Assembly (NCBI GenBank): GCA_044375555.1
Contig: JBILML010000002.1
Coordinates: 1-64,000, forward strand
Reading direction: 5' to 3'
Length of the DNA: 64,000 bases
From: UBA967 sp044375555
Lineage (GTDB): Bacteria; Verrucomicrobiota; Verrucomicrobiia; Chthoniobacterales; Terrimicrobiaceae
In this document: positions 46,694 through 55,587 of the stretch, in pieces
Layout: each line of letters opens with the position of its first letter
How positions within the stretch are numbered: the stretch's first letter is position 1
The notes under the pieces: model-generated
Database searches by the model: none
What the model saw: the letters and a program-made list of their open reading frames with translations, nothing else
What the model was told of the DNA's origin: nothing
Position numbers and translations under genes: made by a program

Positions 46694-46876
46694 CTATTCG
46701 GCGCCGATCGTAAGAACTTGCCGTTTATTGTAGTAACCGCAAGCTGGGCAAGCGATATGGCCGGGAACGGCCACTCCGCATTGCGGGCATTTGCTGAGTT
46801 TCGGGGCCTGCCAGCGGTTGGCCGCTTTGCGGGTGCGCAGGCGCATCTTCGAGGTTTTGCGTTTGGGAACTCCCAT
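46694..46876 (-). CDS. rpmF: 50S ribosomal protein L32
   Basis: 60 residues. MGVPKRKTSKMRLRTRKA and two CxxC pairs, CPQCG and CPACG, forming the zinc-binding form of L32. Six bases after yceD, in the normal operon order. Confidence 0.96.
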   Translation of the reverse strand: MGVPKRKTSKMRLRTRKAANRWQAPKLSKCPQCGVAVPGHIACPACGYYNKRQVLTIGAE

Positions 46877-46882
46877 AGGTCT

Positions 46883-47347
46883 TTAATTATTTTTATTTTG
46901 CAGCTTGTCCAATGCATCCCATGCCGAGTCCCGTTTTTGGGCCGGTTGCCTGTCAAAACCCGGCACGCCTTCACGCGAGGCAGGGCATTTCGGTTCTCCA
47001 TTACTGTCGCACCTGGGATGCGCAGGCAGGCTGAGGTGAATATCCTCCCGAACCAACGGGGTCAAGTCTATCAACTCGCCACTCGGCAAGTCCATCTGCA
47101 GGGAAAAGGGATCTACCACGATATCGCGCTCGAAATTTTCCAAGCAGGACACGCATTCCATCCGAACGCGCACGGCCAACCGACCGGTGGCAAAAAGCCC
47201 TCCGTCACTCAAGCCGACATCGAGCGAGTAGCTTAGCGGTGAGACGGCCGTGACGCCCGCCTCCTCGAGGCCGAGCGGTTCCGCATTTTCTTCTCCCTCC
47301 ACATGCAGGGTCTCCCCTTCAGGAATCTGGCGCAGGTGAACTTTCAT
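46883..47347 (-). CDS. YceD/DUF177 family protein
   Basis: 154 residues from ATG 47347; the frame is open to 47386. RVRMECVSCLENFERDI is the conserved DUF177 Cys motif. YceD homologues take part in 23S rRNA or ribosome biogenesis and are commonly co-transcribed with rpmF. Position before rpmF supports the call. Confidence 0.85.
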   Translation of the reverse strand: MKVHLRQIPEGETLHVEGEENAEPLGLEEAGVTAVSPLSYSLDVGLSDGGLFATGRLAVRVRMECVSCLENFERDIVVDPFSLQMDLPSGELIDLTPLVREDIHLSLPAHPRCDSNGEPKCPASREGVPGFDRQPAQKRDSAWDALDKLQNKNN

Positions 47348-47398
47348 GATCAAAAATCTCTTCGATTCGTCTCCAATCTCAGCCAACGGCGACGGCGA

Positions 47399-48637
47399 TC
47401 AAAGACCTTTTTCGACGATCCTGAAAAGATCCGTGTTGTCGAGAAAGCCATGGATTTTTTCGGAGCCCGGTCCGGTGGCAACGACCACGGAGTCTTCGGC
47501 TGTGCCAATCGCAGCGGCGCGCTTGCTCGCGGCGGGTTCGGTGGATACGGGCCCCTCTGGCGTGACGCGCGTGCCCGACTCGGGGCCGGTGGACCAAGTG
47601 ATCGATGGAACGCCTTGCGCGTTTGTTCCCAAAAGTCCGGCGCCTTTGTCGTTTCGGAAAGGGTATCCATTCAGGCGAAGTCCCCCGACATTTCGCTTTC
47701 CGGCGACGATGATCAGCGCGTCTTCGCCCGCATAGGCTTTGGCTTCCCGCACGGCATCATCGAGCGCGAGGAGTTCGCGCAGAGTCCGCTCGCCCTCGTT
47801 TTGCGTTCCCGATTTTCCAGCGAGGGCGGCATCGACGACCAATAAATATCCGCGCTGGTTGTATTGGAGCAATTGGATCGCGTGGCGGACCATCGTGGCG
47901 AGTGAAGGCTGGGTGGCGGCCACGGCGACTTCATCGGCAAAAGCCAAGTTTCCCATGGCAAAAAGGCCGAGGGTTTTTGGGCTGCGCCAGCGCGGGGTTT
48001 GCTCGAGTTCCGCCTGCGTGAGGGCCACATCGTAGCCTCGGTCGCGCATTTCTTGGAGGAGATCTCGACCATCCTGACGCCGGCCACCTTGGAGTGTCGG
48101 CAAAAAATCCGCCGCGCCGCCGCCGAGAAGAATATCGATGGTGGGATTCTCCGCGAGTTGCCTGGAGATCGTCATGTAGTCGAGCGGGTCGGAGGTGGAG
48201 GCGTAAAAGGCCGCCGGCGTGGCATCCGTGAGCGAGGCGTTGGAGACCAGGCCGGTCAAGCGACCGCAACGAGCGGCGATTTCCAGAAGATTCGGGAGTT
48301 TGGTATTTCCACTCATCACGCCCAGTGAGCCGTTGTTCCCCTTGCGGCCCGTGCCGATCGAGGTCGCCGCCGCCGCCCCATCGCAAACAGCAAAATCATT
48401 CGCGTGGGTCGTCGCGAGAGCGAGGTAGGGAAAAGACTCGAGAGCGAGGCGGTGATCCGCGCCGCCCTCGTAGTTCCGGGCCGGTGTGAGCACCGATGGA
48501 GTCAGGTTGTCCGCTAAAAAAAGAATCACGGCGAATGGCCGCTGAACGACCCATTTCACGTAAAACACACCTCCAAGTCCGAGAAAAACGAGTAGGCAAA
48601 AAAGAGCGAGCAGCCGGTTGCGAAATTTTTTGCTCAT
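47399..48637 (-). CDS. Membrane-anchored alkaline-phosphatase homologue, probably inactive
   Basis: 412 residues from ATG 48637 (48646 and 48661 also in frame). An uncleaved-looking N-terminal membrane segment (LLALFCLLVFLGLGGVFYV) and an alkaline-phosphatase core. Nucleophile motif reads VCDGAAAAT, so Gly87 stands where Ser is expected. The metal region reads VVDAALAGKSGTQNE and IIVAGKRNVGG, lacking the usual Asp/His ligands of EGGRIDxxxHxxD and TADHETGG; the last His motif reads WSTGPES. LADN keeps one Asp. It is intact as a gene and precedes yceD by 51 bases on the same strand. Confidence 0.8.
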   Translation of the reverse strand: MSKKFRNRLLALFCLLVFLGLGGVFYVKWVVQRPFAVILFLADNLTPSVLTPARNYEGGADHRLALESFPYLALATTHANDFAVCDGAAAATSIGTGRKGNNGSLGVMSGNTKLPNLLEIAARCGRLTGLVSNASLTDATPAAFYASTSDPLDYMTISRQLAENPTIDILLGGGAADFLPTLQGGRRQDGRDLLQEMRDRGYDVALTQAELEQTPRWRSPKTLGLFAMGNLAFADEVAVAATQPSLATMVRHAIQLLQYNQRGYLLVVDAALAGKSGTQNEGERTLRELLALDDAVREAKAYAGEDALIIVAGKRNVGGLRLNGYPFRNDKGAGLLGTNAQGVPSITWSTGPESGTRVTPEGPVSTEPAASKRAAAIGTAEDSVVVATGPGSEKIHGFLDNTDLFRIVEKGL

Positions 48638-48686
48638 GGAAAACATTTGCGTCCCCCGCACGCTGTCGGCAATATGAATCTCTGTT

Positions 48687-48760
48687 TGCCCTGTGGTGTA
48701 ATGGTAACACAGTGCCCTTTGGAGGCATTATTCATGGTTCGAGTCCATGCGGGGCAGCCA
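48687..48760 (+). tRNA. tRNA-Gln (anticodon TTG), CCA encoded
   Basis: Acceptor TGCCCTG (48687-48693) pairs with CGGGGCA; D arm GTGTAATGGTAACAC; anticodon stem GTGCC/GGCAT around loop CTTTGGA, anticodon TTG; T arm CATGG-TTCGAGT-CCATG; discriminator G and genomic CCA (48758-48760). All arms close. A short T run follows. Confidence 0.96.
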
Positions 48761-48887
48761 CTCTTTTTGCAGTGGAGCGGGCCTGAATCAAAGTCAGACC
48801 CGAGGAAATCAAGGCGTGGTCATTGTCCACATCGGGCAATCGAGTCTTGAGCCCCGAGCGAAGTGGGGATTAGTTTTCGGTTCAACC

Positions 48888-49301
48888 ATGTCCCACCTCC
48901 CGAAAGATTGGCGATTTTTGCGTTCCGCTTGGCTTTTCGCGGCGATCTTGACCGGCTCCTCGACGAAGGCCACGGCATTGCTGGATTCCGTCTTCGGCGA
49001 AATGATCTCCCGCAACGATGTAGTGACCTCATGGCGGCGGAGACGGTTGTTTTTCGCCAAGCTCCTGCGGGAATCGTCGGGCCTGCCGCGATTGGCTGAG
49101 GCGGATTTTACAGGGCCAGCCGGTCTGTTTCCTTTTCACGAACTCCAAGAGCCGGGTCGCAGCGCTCTCGTGCTTCTCTACTTCCGGTTTTTTGCCCCCG
49201 AGCAATTGGCCAATGTGATCGGTCGGGCCGAGAAAGATCTGCCCGGAATTCTCGCCAATGCCAGAGCGGAACTCGCCCAAAAACTCGCCGCCTCCGCATG
49301 A
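48888..49301 (+). CDS. Degenerate sigma-70-like (ECF) factor
   Basis: 137 residues from ATG 48888. The C-terminal RSALVLLYFRFFAPEQLANV then IGRAEKDLPGILANARAELA has the layout of sigma region 4 (REALxLRYxEGxSxxEIAxxLG...RARxxL). Region 2 is weak: DSVFGEMISRNDVVTSWRRR may be a remnant. The stop overlaps the next gene (ATGA), a membrane protein placed like an anti-sigma factor. The call rests on region 4 and context. Confidence 0.5.
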   Translation: MSHLPKDWRFLRSAWLFAAILTGSSTKATALLDSVFGEMISRNDVVTSWRRRRLFFAKLLRESSGLPRLAEADFTGPAGLFPFHELQEPGRSALVLLYFRFFAPEQLANVIGRAEKDLPGILANARAELAQKLAASA

Positions 49302-50044
49302 ACCCCCGCACCGCCAGAGGCCTTCTTGCGTCATACCTCGACGAGCCGAACGAAACCAAGTCGCCGCTGGTTCAAAAGGCTATCAAGGCACTTGAACGCT
49401 CGCCTGATCTTAAAGCGGAGTTCGACGAACAAACCCGAATCGACGCTCAGGCGCGGAAAATTCTGGGAGCGGCGGATGTTCCTTTCGAGGTCGAGGAATC
49501 CCTCGCATCCAAAGTCTCGGCCCTGCCAGCCGGAAAGATTAACCCCCGGGATCCCGCGATTTTGGCGGCAGGGATTGGGTTTCTCCTGCTCGTGCTCGTG
49601 CTGACCTGGAATTTTCTCGGCCGTCCGGCGGCATTTCCCCCCGACGCGGCGGAGATCGCCGAGCGGGTGATTGAATTCGAAGACGAGCCTTTGGACCCCG
49701 TTGGAGAGCCCTCCGGCGAAGTCGAGGATTGGTTTTTAATGAAGGGATTCGATGGCTTCAAAGTGCCGGAACATCTCGCGGCCAATCTCGCCGAAAGCGG
49801 GGGAATCCTCAAAATCAACAACCAGCCGGTGGCTGTCGTCACGATTCCGCAACGCAATGCGCGCTTCATTGTTTTCCCGGCCGAGCCGTTCGGAATCGAT
49901 CTTCCCGAGGGCGAATGGCGCACAGCTCCGATCGATGAATTGTATGCCGCCGCGATCCGCGAGGAGGGCGGGATGTGTTTCATGATCCTTCGTCGAGGCA
50001 GCCTCGCCTCGGTTCAGGATTTGGTGGGCGCCTCGGCGCGCTGA
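49298..50044 (+). CDS. Single-pass membrane protein, putative anti-sigma factor
   Basis: 248 residues. Soluble N-terminal part (about 1-85, LLASYLDEPNETKSPLVQKA), one membrane segment (ILAAGIGFLLLVLVLTWNFL, about 88-107), then an extracytoplasmic domain (ILKINNQPVAVVTIPQRNAR, GGMCFMILRRGSLASVQDLV). The order cytoplasmic-helix-periplasm and the ATGA coupling to the sigma-like gene fit an anti-sigma factor. No ZAS zinc motif is visible. Confidence 0.5.
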   Translation: MNPRTARGLLASYLDEPNETKSPLVQKAIKALERSPDLKAEFDEQTRIDAQARKILGAADVPFEVEESLASKVSALPAGKINPRDPAILAAGIGFLLLVLVLTWNFLGRPAAFPPDAAEIAERVIEFEDEPLDPVGEPSGEVEDWFLMKGFDGFKVPEHLAANLAESGGILKINNQPVAVVTIPQRNARFIVFPAEPFGIDLPEGEWRTAPIDELYAAAIREEGGMCFMILRRGSLASVQDLVGASAR

Positions 50045-50060
50045 GGATTTTTCTCTCGCG

Positions 50061-50582
50061 CTACTGGAGCGAATCCAAGGCGGTCTGGACCTCGGCGGCA
50101 TGCTTGGCGGTTTGGGCCGACTCGGCCTTCCAGACGATTTTGCCGTCCTTGATCAAAAACGACTGGCGTTTCGTGACCGGCAGCACGCCCAACATGGCAG
50201 GAACTCCGAAGGCCTCGGCGACCTTCCCATCCGCGTCGGCAATGAGAGGGAAGGGGAGTTTGTAGTGGGCCTGGAATTTTTTTTGCGCCTCCGCCGTGTC
50301 GCGGCTCACGCCGACGATTTGTAGATTTTTGGCCTGAAGGCTCTCAAACGCGTCGCGCAACGAACAAGCCTGCGCCGTGCAACCTGGCGTGTCGGCTTTG
50401 GGATAGAAGAAAACCAATGCCGGTCCCTTCGCGTAGGCATCGACGAATCGAAATTCCGCTCCGTTTTCATCCAGGGCCGTGATGTCGGGAGCAGGCGAAC
50501 CGACCTCCAAGGCTTTGACTTTGCCGATTAATCCGAAAAGACCCATAGTAAGAAAAACGCCGACAATTTTGTAAGTAGGCAT
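50061..50582 (-). CDS. Exported Bcp/PrxQ peroxiredoxin
   Basis: 173 residues. YPKADTPGCTAQACSLRDAF has the peroxidatic Cys and the resolving Cys five residues later, the Bcp/PrxQ type. LIADADGKVAEAFGVP follows. The N-terminus (IVGVFLTMGLFGLIGKVKA) looks like a signal peptide or anchor, unusual for Bcp, which is normally cytoplasmic. It reduces hydroperoxides. ATG 50546 would be a shorter start. Divergent from the TPR gene. Confidence 0.92.
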   Translation of the reverse strand: MPTYKIVGVFLTMGLFGLIGKVKALEVGSPAPDITALDENGAEFRFVDAYAKGPALVFFYPKADTPGCTAQACSLRDAFESLQAKNLQIVGVSRDTAEAQKKFQAHYKLPFPLIADADGKVAEAFGVPAMLGVLPVTKRQSFLIKDGKIVWKAESAQTAKHAAEVQTALDSLQ

Positions 50583-51981
50583 GGGAAACTCCTATTCCTC
50601 CTCAAGCTTGTTGGCAAACCGCCAGTCCCGATCCGAAGTGAAAAAGTTCGCCTTCCTTGCCCTCTGTCTTGCCGTCGCCATGGCCGCCGGATCGGGGAGT
50701 TTTTTCGACCGCGCCGAAACCATGCAGCGCGCCGCCTCGGGATTCGCTTCGCGGCATGGGCTGGTCGAAGCGGGGCTGCGCGACAAACTCGTGGCGCTCG
50801 CCTACGAGTCGGGCGGCTGGATGGCCGCTGATGCGCTCCGTGGCTTGGGAACCGCCGTGCCGGTTTTTCTCTCGTTGCTCCTCGCGTTCACTCTGGTCTT
50901 GCGGCTTCCATGGAATTTGGTTCGACGGGGACGCCGTTTGCTTCCGCTGCTGGCGTTGGGAGTTTTTGCGTGGGGTGCGTGGAATGGTTTTTCGGTTTGG
51001 CGTCACAGAATCCACGAGCCGCGCCTGCTCGTGCCGTCCGAGCTTTTGGGCAAGGCCTCAAAAATCCAGGGTCGCATTTTTTTCAGCCCGAACGCCCTTT
51101 TCCTCGCGCCACTTTTTGCGCCGGAAAAAATCGAACCCAAATCCTCCCTCGCCGAATCCGCGCGCTTGTCCGCTTTTCCCGCCGAGTGGCGTGCTGAAGA
51201 TCGGAAGTCACCTTTTTCCGCCGTGGTTGTCTCCGGCCAACTCGCGCCATCCAATCCGCTTTTGGAAATGCTCTCGGCCTTGCCTGGTTGGCGCCTGGCG
51301 GCTGCCGACAACCACGGGGTTCTTTTTGTGCGTGGCGGCAGTGGCATGGAGGACCCAACCGTCGAGTCCGCCCAAATCCTCTTCCCGAATCCCGCCGATC
51401 AGGCCGTCTATCTCGCCCAGTCCGCGTTGATCCTTGAGGCCGTTCAGCGTTCCGAATCCGCCGGGAAACTCATGAGCCATGCGCTCGAACTCGATCCCGA
51501 CAATCCGCATGTGCTTTTGTCCTCCGCCAGTCTGGCCTCCGGGGAGGGCCGGTGGAGCGCCGCCCGCGAGGCAGCCAAGAAGGTCCTCAAACTCATGCCG
51601 CACTCCGCGACGGCATCTTATCTTCTCGCGCTGGCGATGTTCGAATCCGGGGCGGTTTCCAAAGCCTCCGCCGAGATGGCCTCCCTCGCCGCGCGTCATC
51701 CGAACGATACCCAAATCCTCCGACTCCAAGCTCGCATTGCCAGCGCCGAAAACGACCCCTCCACCGAGGTCGAAGCTCTGGGAAAACTCCTCGCCCTCTC
51801 CAAAAAACGCCACCTACCTTGCGGAAACCTCCACCTGCTCTTGGGTCAAGCCTGGTCGAAACTCGGCTTCCCCGATCAGGCGCTCGAAAATTACCAAGCC
51901 GCCCTCCAAGAAAATCCCCCCCTCGAATTAAAAACCCGGATCGAGGAGGCGATGGCGCTGATCCGCGAAAAGACTCGGTAG
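50581..51981 (+). CDS. Membrane protein with C-terminal TPR repeats
   Basis: 466 residues from ATG 50581; GTG 50638 (VKKFAFLALCL) is a good alternative since ATG 50581 shares a CATG with the divergent peroxiredoxin start. Two or three N-terminal membrane segments (FAFLALCLAVAMAAG, VPVFLSLLLAFTLVL, LLPLLALGVFAWGAW), a periplasmic region, then TPR units (LMSHALELDPDNPHVLLSSA; AREAAKKVLKLMPHSATASY; LGQAWSKLGFPDQALENYQA). Function unknown. A short copy of its 3' end lies at 58180-58226. Confidence 0.65.
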   Translation: MGNSYSSSSLLANRQSRSEVKKFAFLALCLAVAMAAGSGSFFDRAETMQRAASGFASRHGLVEAGLRDKLVALAYESGGWMAADALRGLGTAVPVFLSLLLAFTLVLRLPWNLVRRGRRLLPLLALGVFAWGAWNGFSVWRHRIHEPRLLVPSELLGKASKIQGRIFFSPNALFLAPLFAPEKIEPKSSLAESARLSAFPAEWRAEDRKSPFSAVVVSGQLAPSNPLLEMLSALPGWRLAAADNHGVLFVRGGSGMEDPTVESAQILFPNPADQAVYLAQSALILEAVQRSESAGKLMSHALELDPDNPHVLLSSASLASGEGRWSAAREAAKKVLKLMPHSATASYLLALAMFESGAVSKASAEMASLAARHPNDTQILRLQARIASAENDPSTEVEALGKLLALSKKRHLPCGNLHLLLGQAWSKLGFPDQALENYQAALQENPPLELKTRIEEAMALIREKTR

Positions 51982-51999
51982 GAAAAGAGGCCTCGGGCT

Positions 52000-52992
52000 T
52001 CAAAAAGACATCGGCACTGTCGTTCTTGTCTGGCGGTGAAGAGTCTCGGAGGGCGACTCGCCAAACATCTGGCGATAACGCACCGCGAAGCGCCCCAATT
52101 CGGTGAAGCCGAGATTCATGGCGATATCCGTCACTCGCCCCTCGCTGCGATCCGCTTCCAGCAGTGCCGTTCGGGCGCGGTTCAATCTTCGCCTCAGGAA
52201 AAATGTGTGGGGAGTGAGGGCGGTGATTTTCTTGAAGGAGAATTCCAAGGTGCTTTGGCTCACGCGCAGGAGATTGCACAGCCGGGCCACAGAGATTGGC
52301 TCCGGGGTGGCATCAGCGATCTCCGTGGCGCGCCGCACCAGCACTGCGGCAGGAGGATGGCCACACGGCAAACTCTTCACATCCACAAGGGACAGGATTT
52401 CTCCGTAAACCAAATCCTCCAGAGCCTCCCGATCCAGATTCAAATGGCCCTTCGAGGCGGAGTGTAGGAGTCGCTGCGTTTTCGCGGTGAAGCCGGCCAC
52501 CGAAGATGGTTTTGCCATCAACGGCATGGTCGAACGGCCCGGCTGCAGCGCCCGGAGAACATCCCTCGGCAGGCCGGCTTCACCCGCCATCTCAAGCAAA
52601 CGGGATTGGTCCACCAAAACCACGATCTGCCGGAGGCCACCGACGGCATGGACATCCATTTCCTCGCCGCTCATCGCCGAGGCTAGGCAATGGGTGTGCA
52701 TTTCCTCGCCAGCAAACTTGATGGGAGGCCCGCCGATCGGCAGCGCCAGCCCGAAGCGTCCACCCAGCAACTCACCCCGCAGGTGGGTGTGCAATGGGTA
52801 TCGCTCATGGTAAAAAATCACCCCGCCCGCCGCGATGAAATCGATCTGCGTCTGCGAGTCGCCCGGCTCGAGTTGGACCGCATCAAGATCGAAAAACTGT
52901 CGCACGGTCAGAGCCATGCCCTCGATGCCGTCGCGTTTGATCACTCCGCTTAGAACCTGACCGGATGGGGAGGGGGATGAATTATTTCGCAT
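52000..52992 (-). CDS. AraC-family transcription regulator
   Basis: 330 residues from ATG 52992; the frame extends to 53076. The N-terminal sensing region (LALPIGGPPIKFAGEEMHTH) resembles AraC_binding_2/FeaR/EutR-type domains, and the C-terminal two-helix-turn-helix domain is clear (ISVARLCNLLRVSQSTLEFS; VTDIAMNLGFTELGRFAVRY; FGESPSETL). Divergent from the sulfatase, 136 bases away, so it may control it. Confidence 0.88.
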   Translation of the reverse strand: MRNNSSPSPSGQVLSGVIKRDGIEGMALTVRQFFDLDAVQLEPGDSQTQIDFIAAGGVIFYHERYPLHTHLRGELLGGRFGLALPIGGPPIKFAGEEMHTHCLASAMSGEEMDVHAVGGLRQIVVLVDQSRLLEMAGEAGLPRDVLRALQPGRSTMPLMAKPSSVAGFTAKTQRLLHSASKGHLNLDREALEDLVYGEILSLVDVKSLPCGHPPAAVLVRRATEIADATPEPISVARLCNLLRVSQSTLEFSFKKITALTPHTFFLRRRLNRARTALLEADRSEGRVTDIAMNLGFTELGRFAVRYRQMFGESPSETLHRQTRTTVPMSF

Positions 52993-53128
52993 GCCGGGTG
53001 GCCACTTTTTCGTGGGTCGCCACGATGGTATCAAGGCTGGGTTTCTGCCCGCCAAGGAAATCCACGATTTCTGCATAGCTCGTGGGAGAGCGGTCCGCTA
53101 TTGAGGTCAGCTCGCCTTTTCCTTTCAC

Positions 53129-54655
53129 ATGAAAATCCCATCCCGACTCCTCCTCGCCGCCTTGGCGATCTTCACACCGCTTGCATCCCAGGCGGCCGAC
53201 AAAAAACCAAACATCCTCGTCATTTGGGGCGACGACATCGGCCAGTTCAACCTCAGCGCGATCAATCGCGGCATGATGGGCTACCGCACTCCGAACATCG
53301 ACCGCATCGCCAGCGAGGGCGCGTATTTTACCGATTGGTATGGCCAGCAATCCTGCACCGCAGGCCGCGCGGCGTTCATCACCGGCCAATCGCCCATCCG
53401 CACCGGCCTCACAAAAGTCGGCCTTCCCGGCACGCCCGAGGGCATGAAAAAAGAGGACCCCACCCTCGCGACCCTTCTCAAGGCGCAGGGCTATGTCACC
53501 GGCCAGTTCGGAAAAAACCACCTCGGCGATCGTGACGACATGCTCCCGACCAACCACGGCTTCGACGAATTTTTCGGCAATCTCTATCACCTCAACGCCG
53601 AGGAGGAACCCGAGAATCCCGACTACCCGAAGGACCCCGATTTCAAAAAGAAATTCGGCCCCCGCGGCGTCATTCACAGCTTTGCCGACGGTCGCATCCA
53701 AGATACCGGCCCGCTCACCAAGAAGCGCATGGAAACCATCGACGAGGAAGTGAATGAAAAAGCCCTCGCCTTCATGGAGCGTGCCGCCAAGGAGGAAAAA
53801 CCCTTCTTCCTTTGGTGGAATTCCACCCGCATGCACATCTTCACGCACCTCAAGGAAGAGTCTGATGGAAAAACCGGGCTCGGAATTTATGCCGATGGCA
53901 TGGTCGAGCATGACGGCCATGTCGGCCAAGTTCTCGCGAAACTCAAGGAACTCGGCCTCGATGAGAATACCATCGTCATGTATTCCTCCGACAACGGCGC
54001 CGAGGCTTTCACCTGGCCCGACGGCGGCACCACCATGTTCCGCGGCGAGAAAAACACGCAATGGGAAGGCGGTTACCGCGTGCCCACCTTCATCCGCTGG
54101 CCCGGCGTGATCCAGCCCGGCACCGTGATCAACGACATCGGCGCGCACGAGGACATGCTACCCACGCTCGTCGCCGCCGCCGGAAATCCCGACGCCAAAG
54201 AGCAACTCCTCAAGGGCGCAAAAATTGGCGACCGCTCCTACAAGGTCCACATCGACGGCTACAATCTCCTCCCCGCGCTCCAAGGCAAAGCCGCCTGGCC
54301 CCGCCGCGAATTCATCTACTGGACCGATGACGGCAGTGTCGCCGCGCTCCGCTACGACAATTGGAAAATCACCTTCCTCAAACAAAATGCCCACGGAATG
54401 CATGTCTGGCAGCAACCCTTCGAGGCACTCCGCGCGCCGATGGTCTCCAATCTTCGCATGGATCCCTTCGAATTGGCCCAGGACATTGGGATGGGCTATG
54501 ACCGCTGGTATCTCGAGCACATGTTCGTCATCGCGCCAGCCGCCTCGTATGTCGGCAATTGGCTGCAAAGTTTCAAAGAATTCCCGCCCCGCCAGAAGCC
54601 CGGCAGCTTCAATCTCGACCGCGTGATGGAGTCGGTCACCAATTTATCCCAGTAG
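53129..54655 (+). CDS. Secreted arylsulfatase
   Basis: 508 residues with a signal peptide (LLLAALAIFTPLASQA). Metal site WGDDIG, sulfatase signature SCTAGRAAFITGQ where the Cys of CxAxR becomes formylglycine, FGKNHLGD, and SSDNGAE with the second metal Asp/Asn. It removes sulfate from an aryl or sugar substrate. No maturation enzyme gene is nearby. Verrucomicrobia often carry many sulfatases for polysaccharide breakdown. Confidence 0.93.
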   Translation: MKIPSRLLLAALAIFTPLASQAADKKPNILVIWGDDIGQFNLSAINRGMMGYRTPNIDRIASEGAYFTDWYGQQSCTAGRAAFITGQSPIRTGLTKVGLPGTPEGMKKEDPTLATLLKAQGYVTGQFGKNHLGDRDDMLPTNHGFDEFFGNLYHLNAEEEPENPDYPKDPDFKKKFGPRGVIHSFADGRIQDTGPLTKKRMETIDEEVNEKALAFMERAAKEEKPFFLWWNSTRMHIFTHLKEESDGKTGLGIYADGMVEHDGHVGQVLAKLKELGLDENTIVMYSSDNGAEAFTWPDGGTTMFRGEKNTQWEGGYRVPTFIRWPGVIQPGTVINDIGAHEDMLPTLVAAAGNPDAKEQLLKGAKIGDRSYKVHIDGYNLLPALQGKAAWPRREFIYWTDDGSVAALRYDNWKITFLKQNAHGMHVWQQPFEALRAPMVSNLRMDPFELAQDIGMGYDRWYLEHMFVIAPAASYVGNWLQSFKEFPPRQKPGSFNLDRVMESVTNLSQ

Positions 54656-54706
54656 AGAAAAACCCCGAAAAGTTACCCGCCGTTTCATCAATTCACTTCA
54701 ACCACC

Positions 54707-55567
54707 ATGCCAACAAACGCCATTGCATCCTCCGCTCAGGAAAATCTCACCGCAGCCCAAGAAATACTCGCCTCCGCCACCGCTTGGGTATCGACAAATG
54801 GAATCAAGTTCGCCCTCTCCCTGCTCGGCGCCATCGCCATCTATGTCGTAGGCACCTGGGTAGCGGGCCTGATCCGATCGGCTCTCATCAACTCGCTGAA
54901 CCGCCGGGGCACCGATCAAACCGTCAATACCTACATCGCCAATATCCTCCACGGCCTCATTCTTGTGATGGTGATCGTGACCGCGCTCGGGCAGATTGGC
55001 ATTCCGACGGCCCAGTTCGCCGCTCTCATCGCCGCCGCCGGTCTGGCCATCGGCTTGGCGCTTCAAGGCAACCTCTCGAACTTCGCCTCTGGGTTCCTGT
55101 TGGTGTTCTTCCGCCCCTTCAAACGCGGCGACTACATTGCCGCTGGCGGCACCGAAGGCACCGTGGAAGACATCGGCATTTTCACCTCCACTCTCGCCTC
55201 CCTCGACAACAAGAAAATCGTCGTTCCCAACTCGGCCATCACCGGCGCGAACATCACAAACTTCAGCGCCCATCCGAAACGGGCGGTCATTGTTCCCTGC
55301 ACCGTCGGTGGAACCAACGCCCCGGAAAAAGTCCGCGCCACGCTGCTCGGCATCACAACGGGCAATCCCCATGTCCTCCCCGAACCCGCGCCGGTCGCCG
55401 TTCTCACCACCCTTGGCGAAAATAAATACACGATGGAACTCCGCGCCTGGTGCAAGCCCGAGAACTTCTGGGCCGCCCAATTCACCCTCAACGAGGCTGC
55501 CAAAAAAGCCCTCGATGAGGCTGGCGTCACCGGACCTCTGCCAGCCATGCGAGTGATCCAAAGCTGA
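54707..55567 (+). CDS. MscS-family mechanosensitive channel
   Basis: 286 residues. Three membrane segments, then the pore helix with Gly/Ala packing (LIAAAGLAIGLALQGNLSNF) and ASGFLLVFFRPFKRGDYI, followed by the beta domain GTVEDIGIFTSTLASLDNKK and VPNSAITGANITNFS. Length is that of E. coli MscS (286). It releases solutes on osmotic down-shock. Confidence 0.95.
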   Translation: MPTNAIASSAQENLTAAQEILASATAWVSTNGIKFALSLLGAIAIYVVGTWVAGLIRSALINSLNRRGTDQTVNTYIANILHGLILVMVIVTALGQIGIPTAQFAALIAAAGLAIGLALQGNLSNFASGFLLVFFRPFKRGDYIAAGGTEGTVEDIGIFTSTLASLDNKKIVVPNSAITGANITNFSAHPKRAVIVPCTVGGTNAPEKVRATLLGITTGNPHVLPEPAPVAVLTTLGENKYTMELRAWCKPENFWAAQFTLNEAAKKALDEAGVTGPLPAMRVIQS

Positions 55568-55587
55568 AGACTCCCTGCGCTGAGCTC

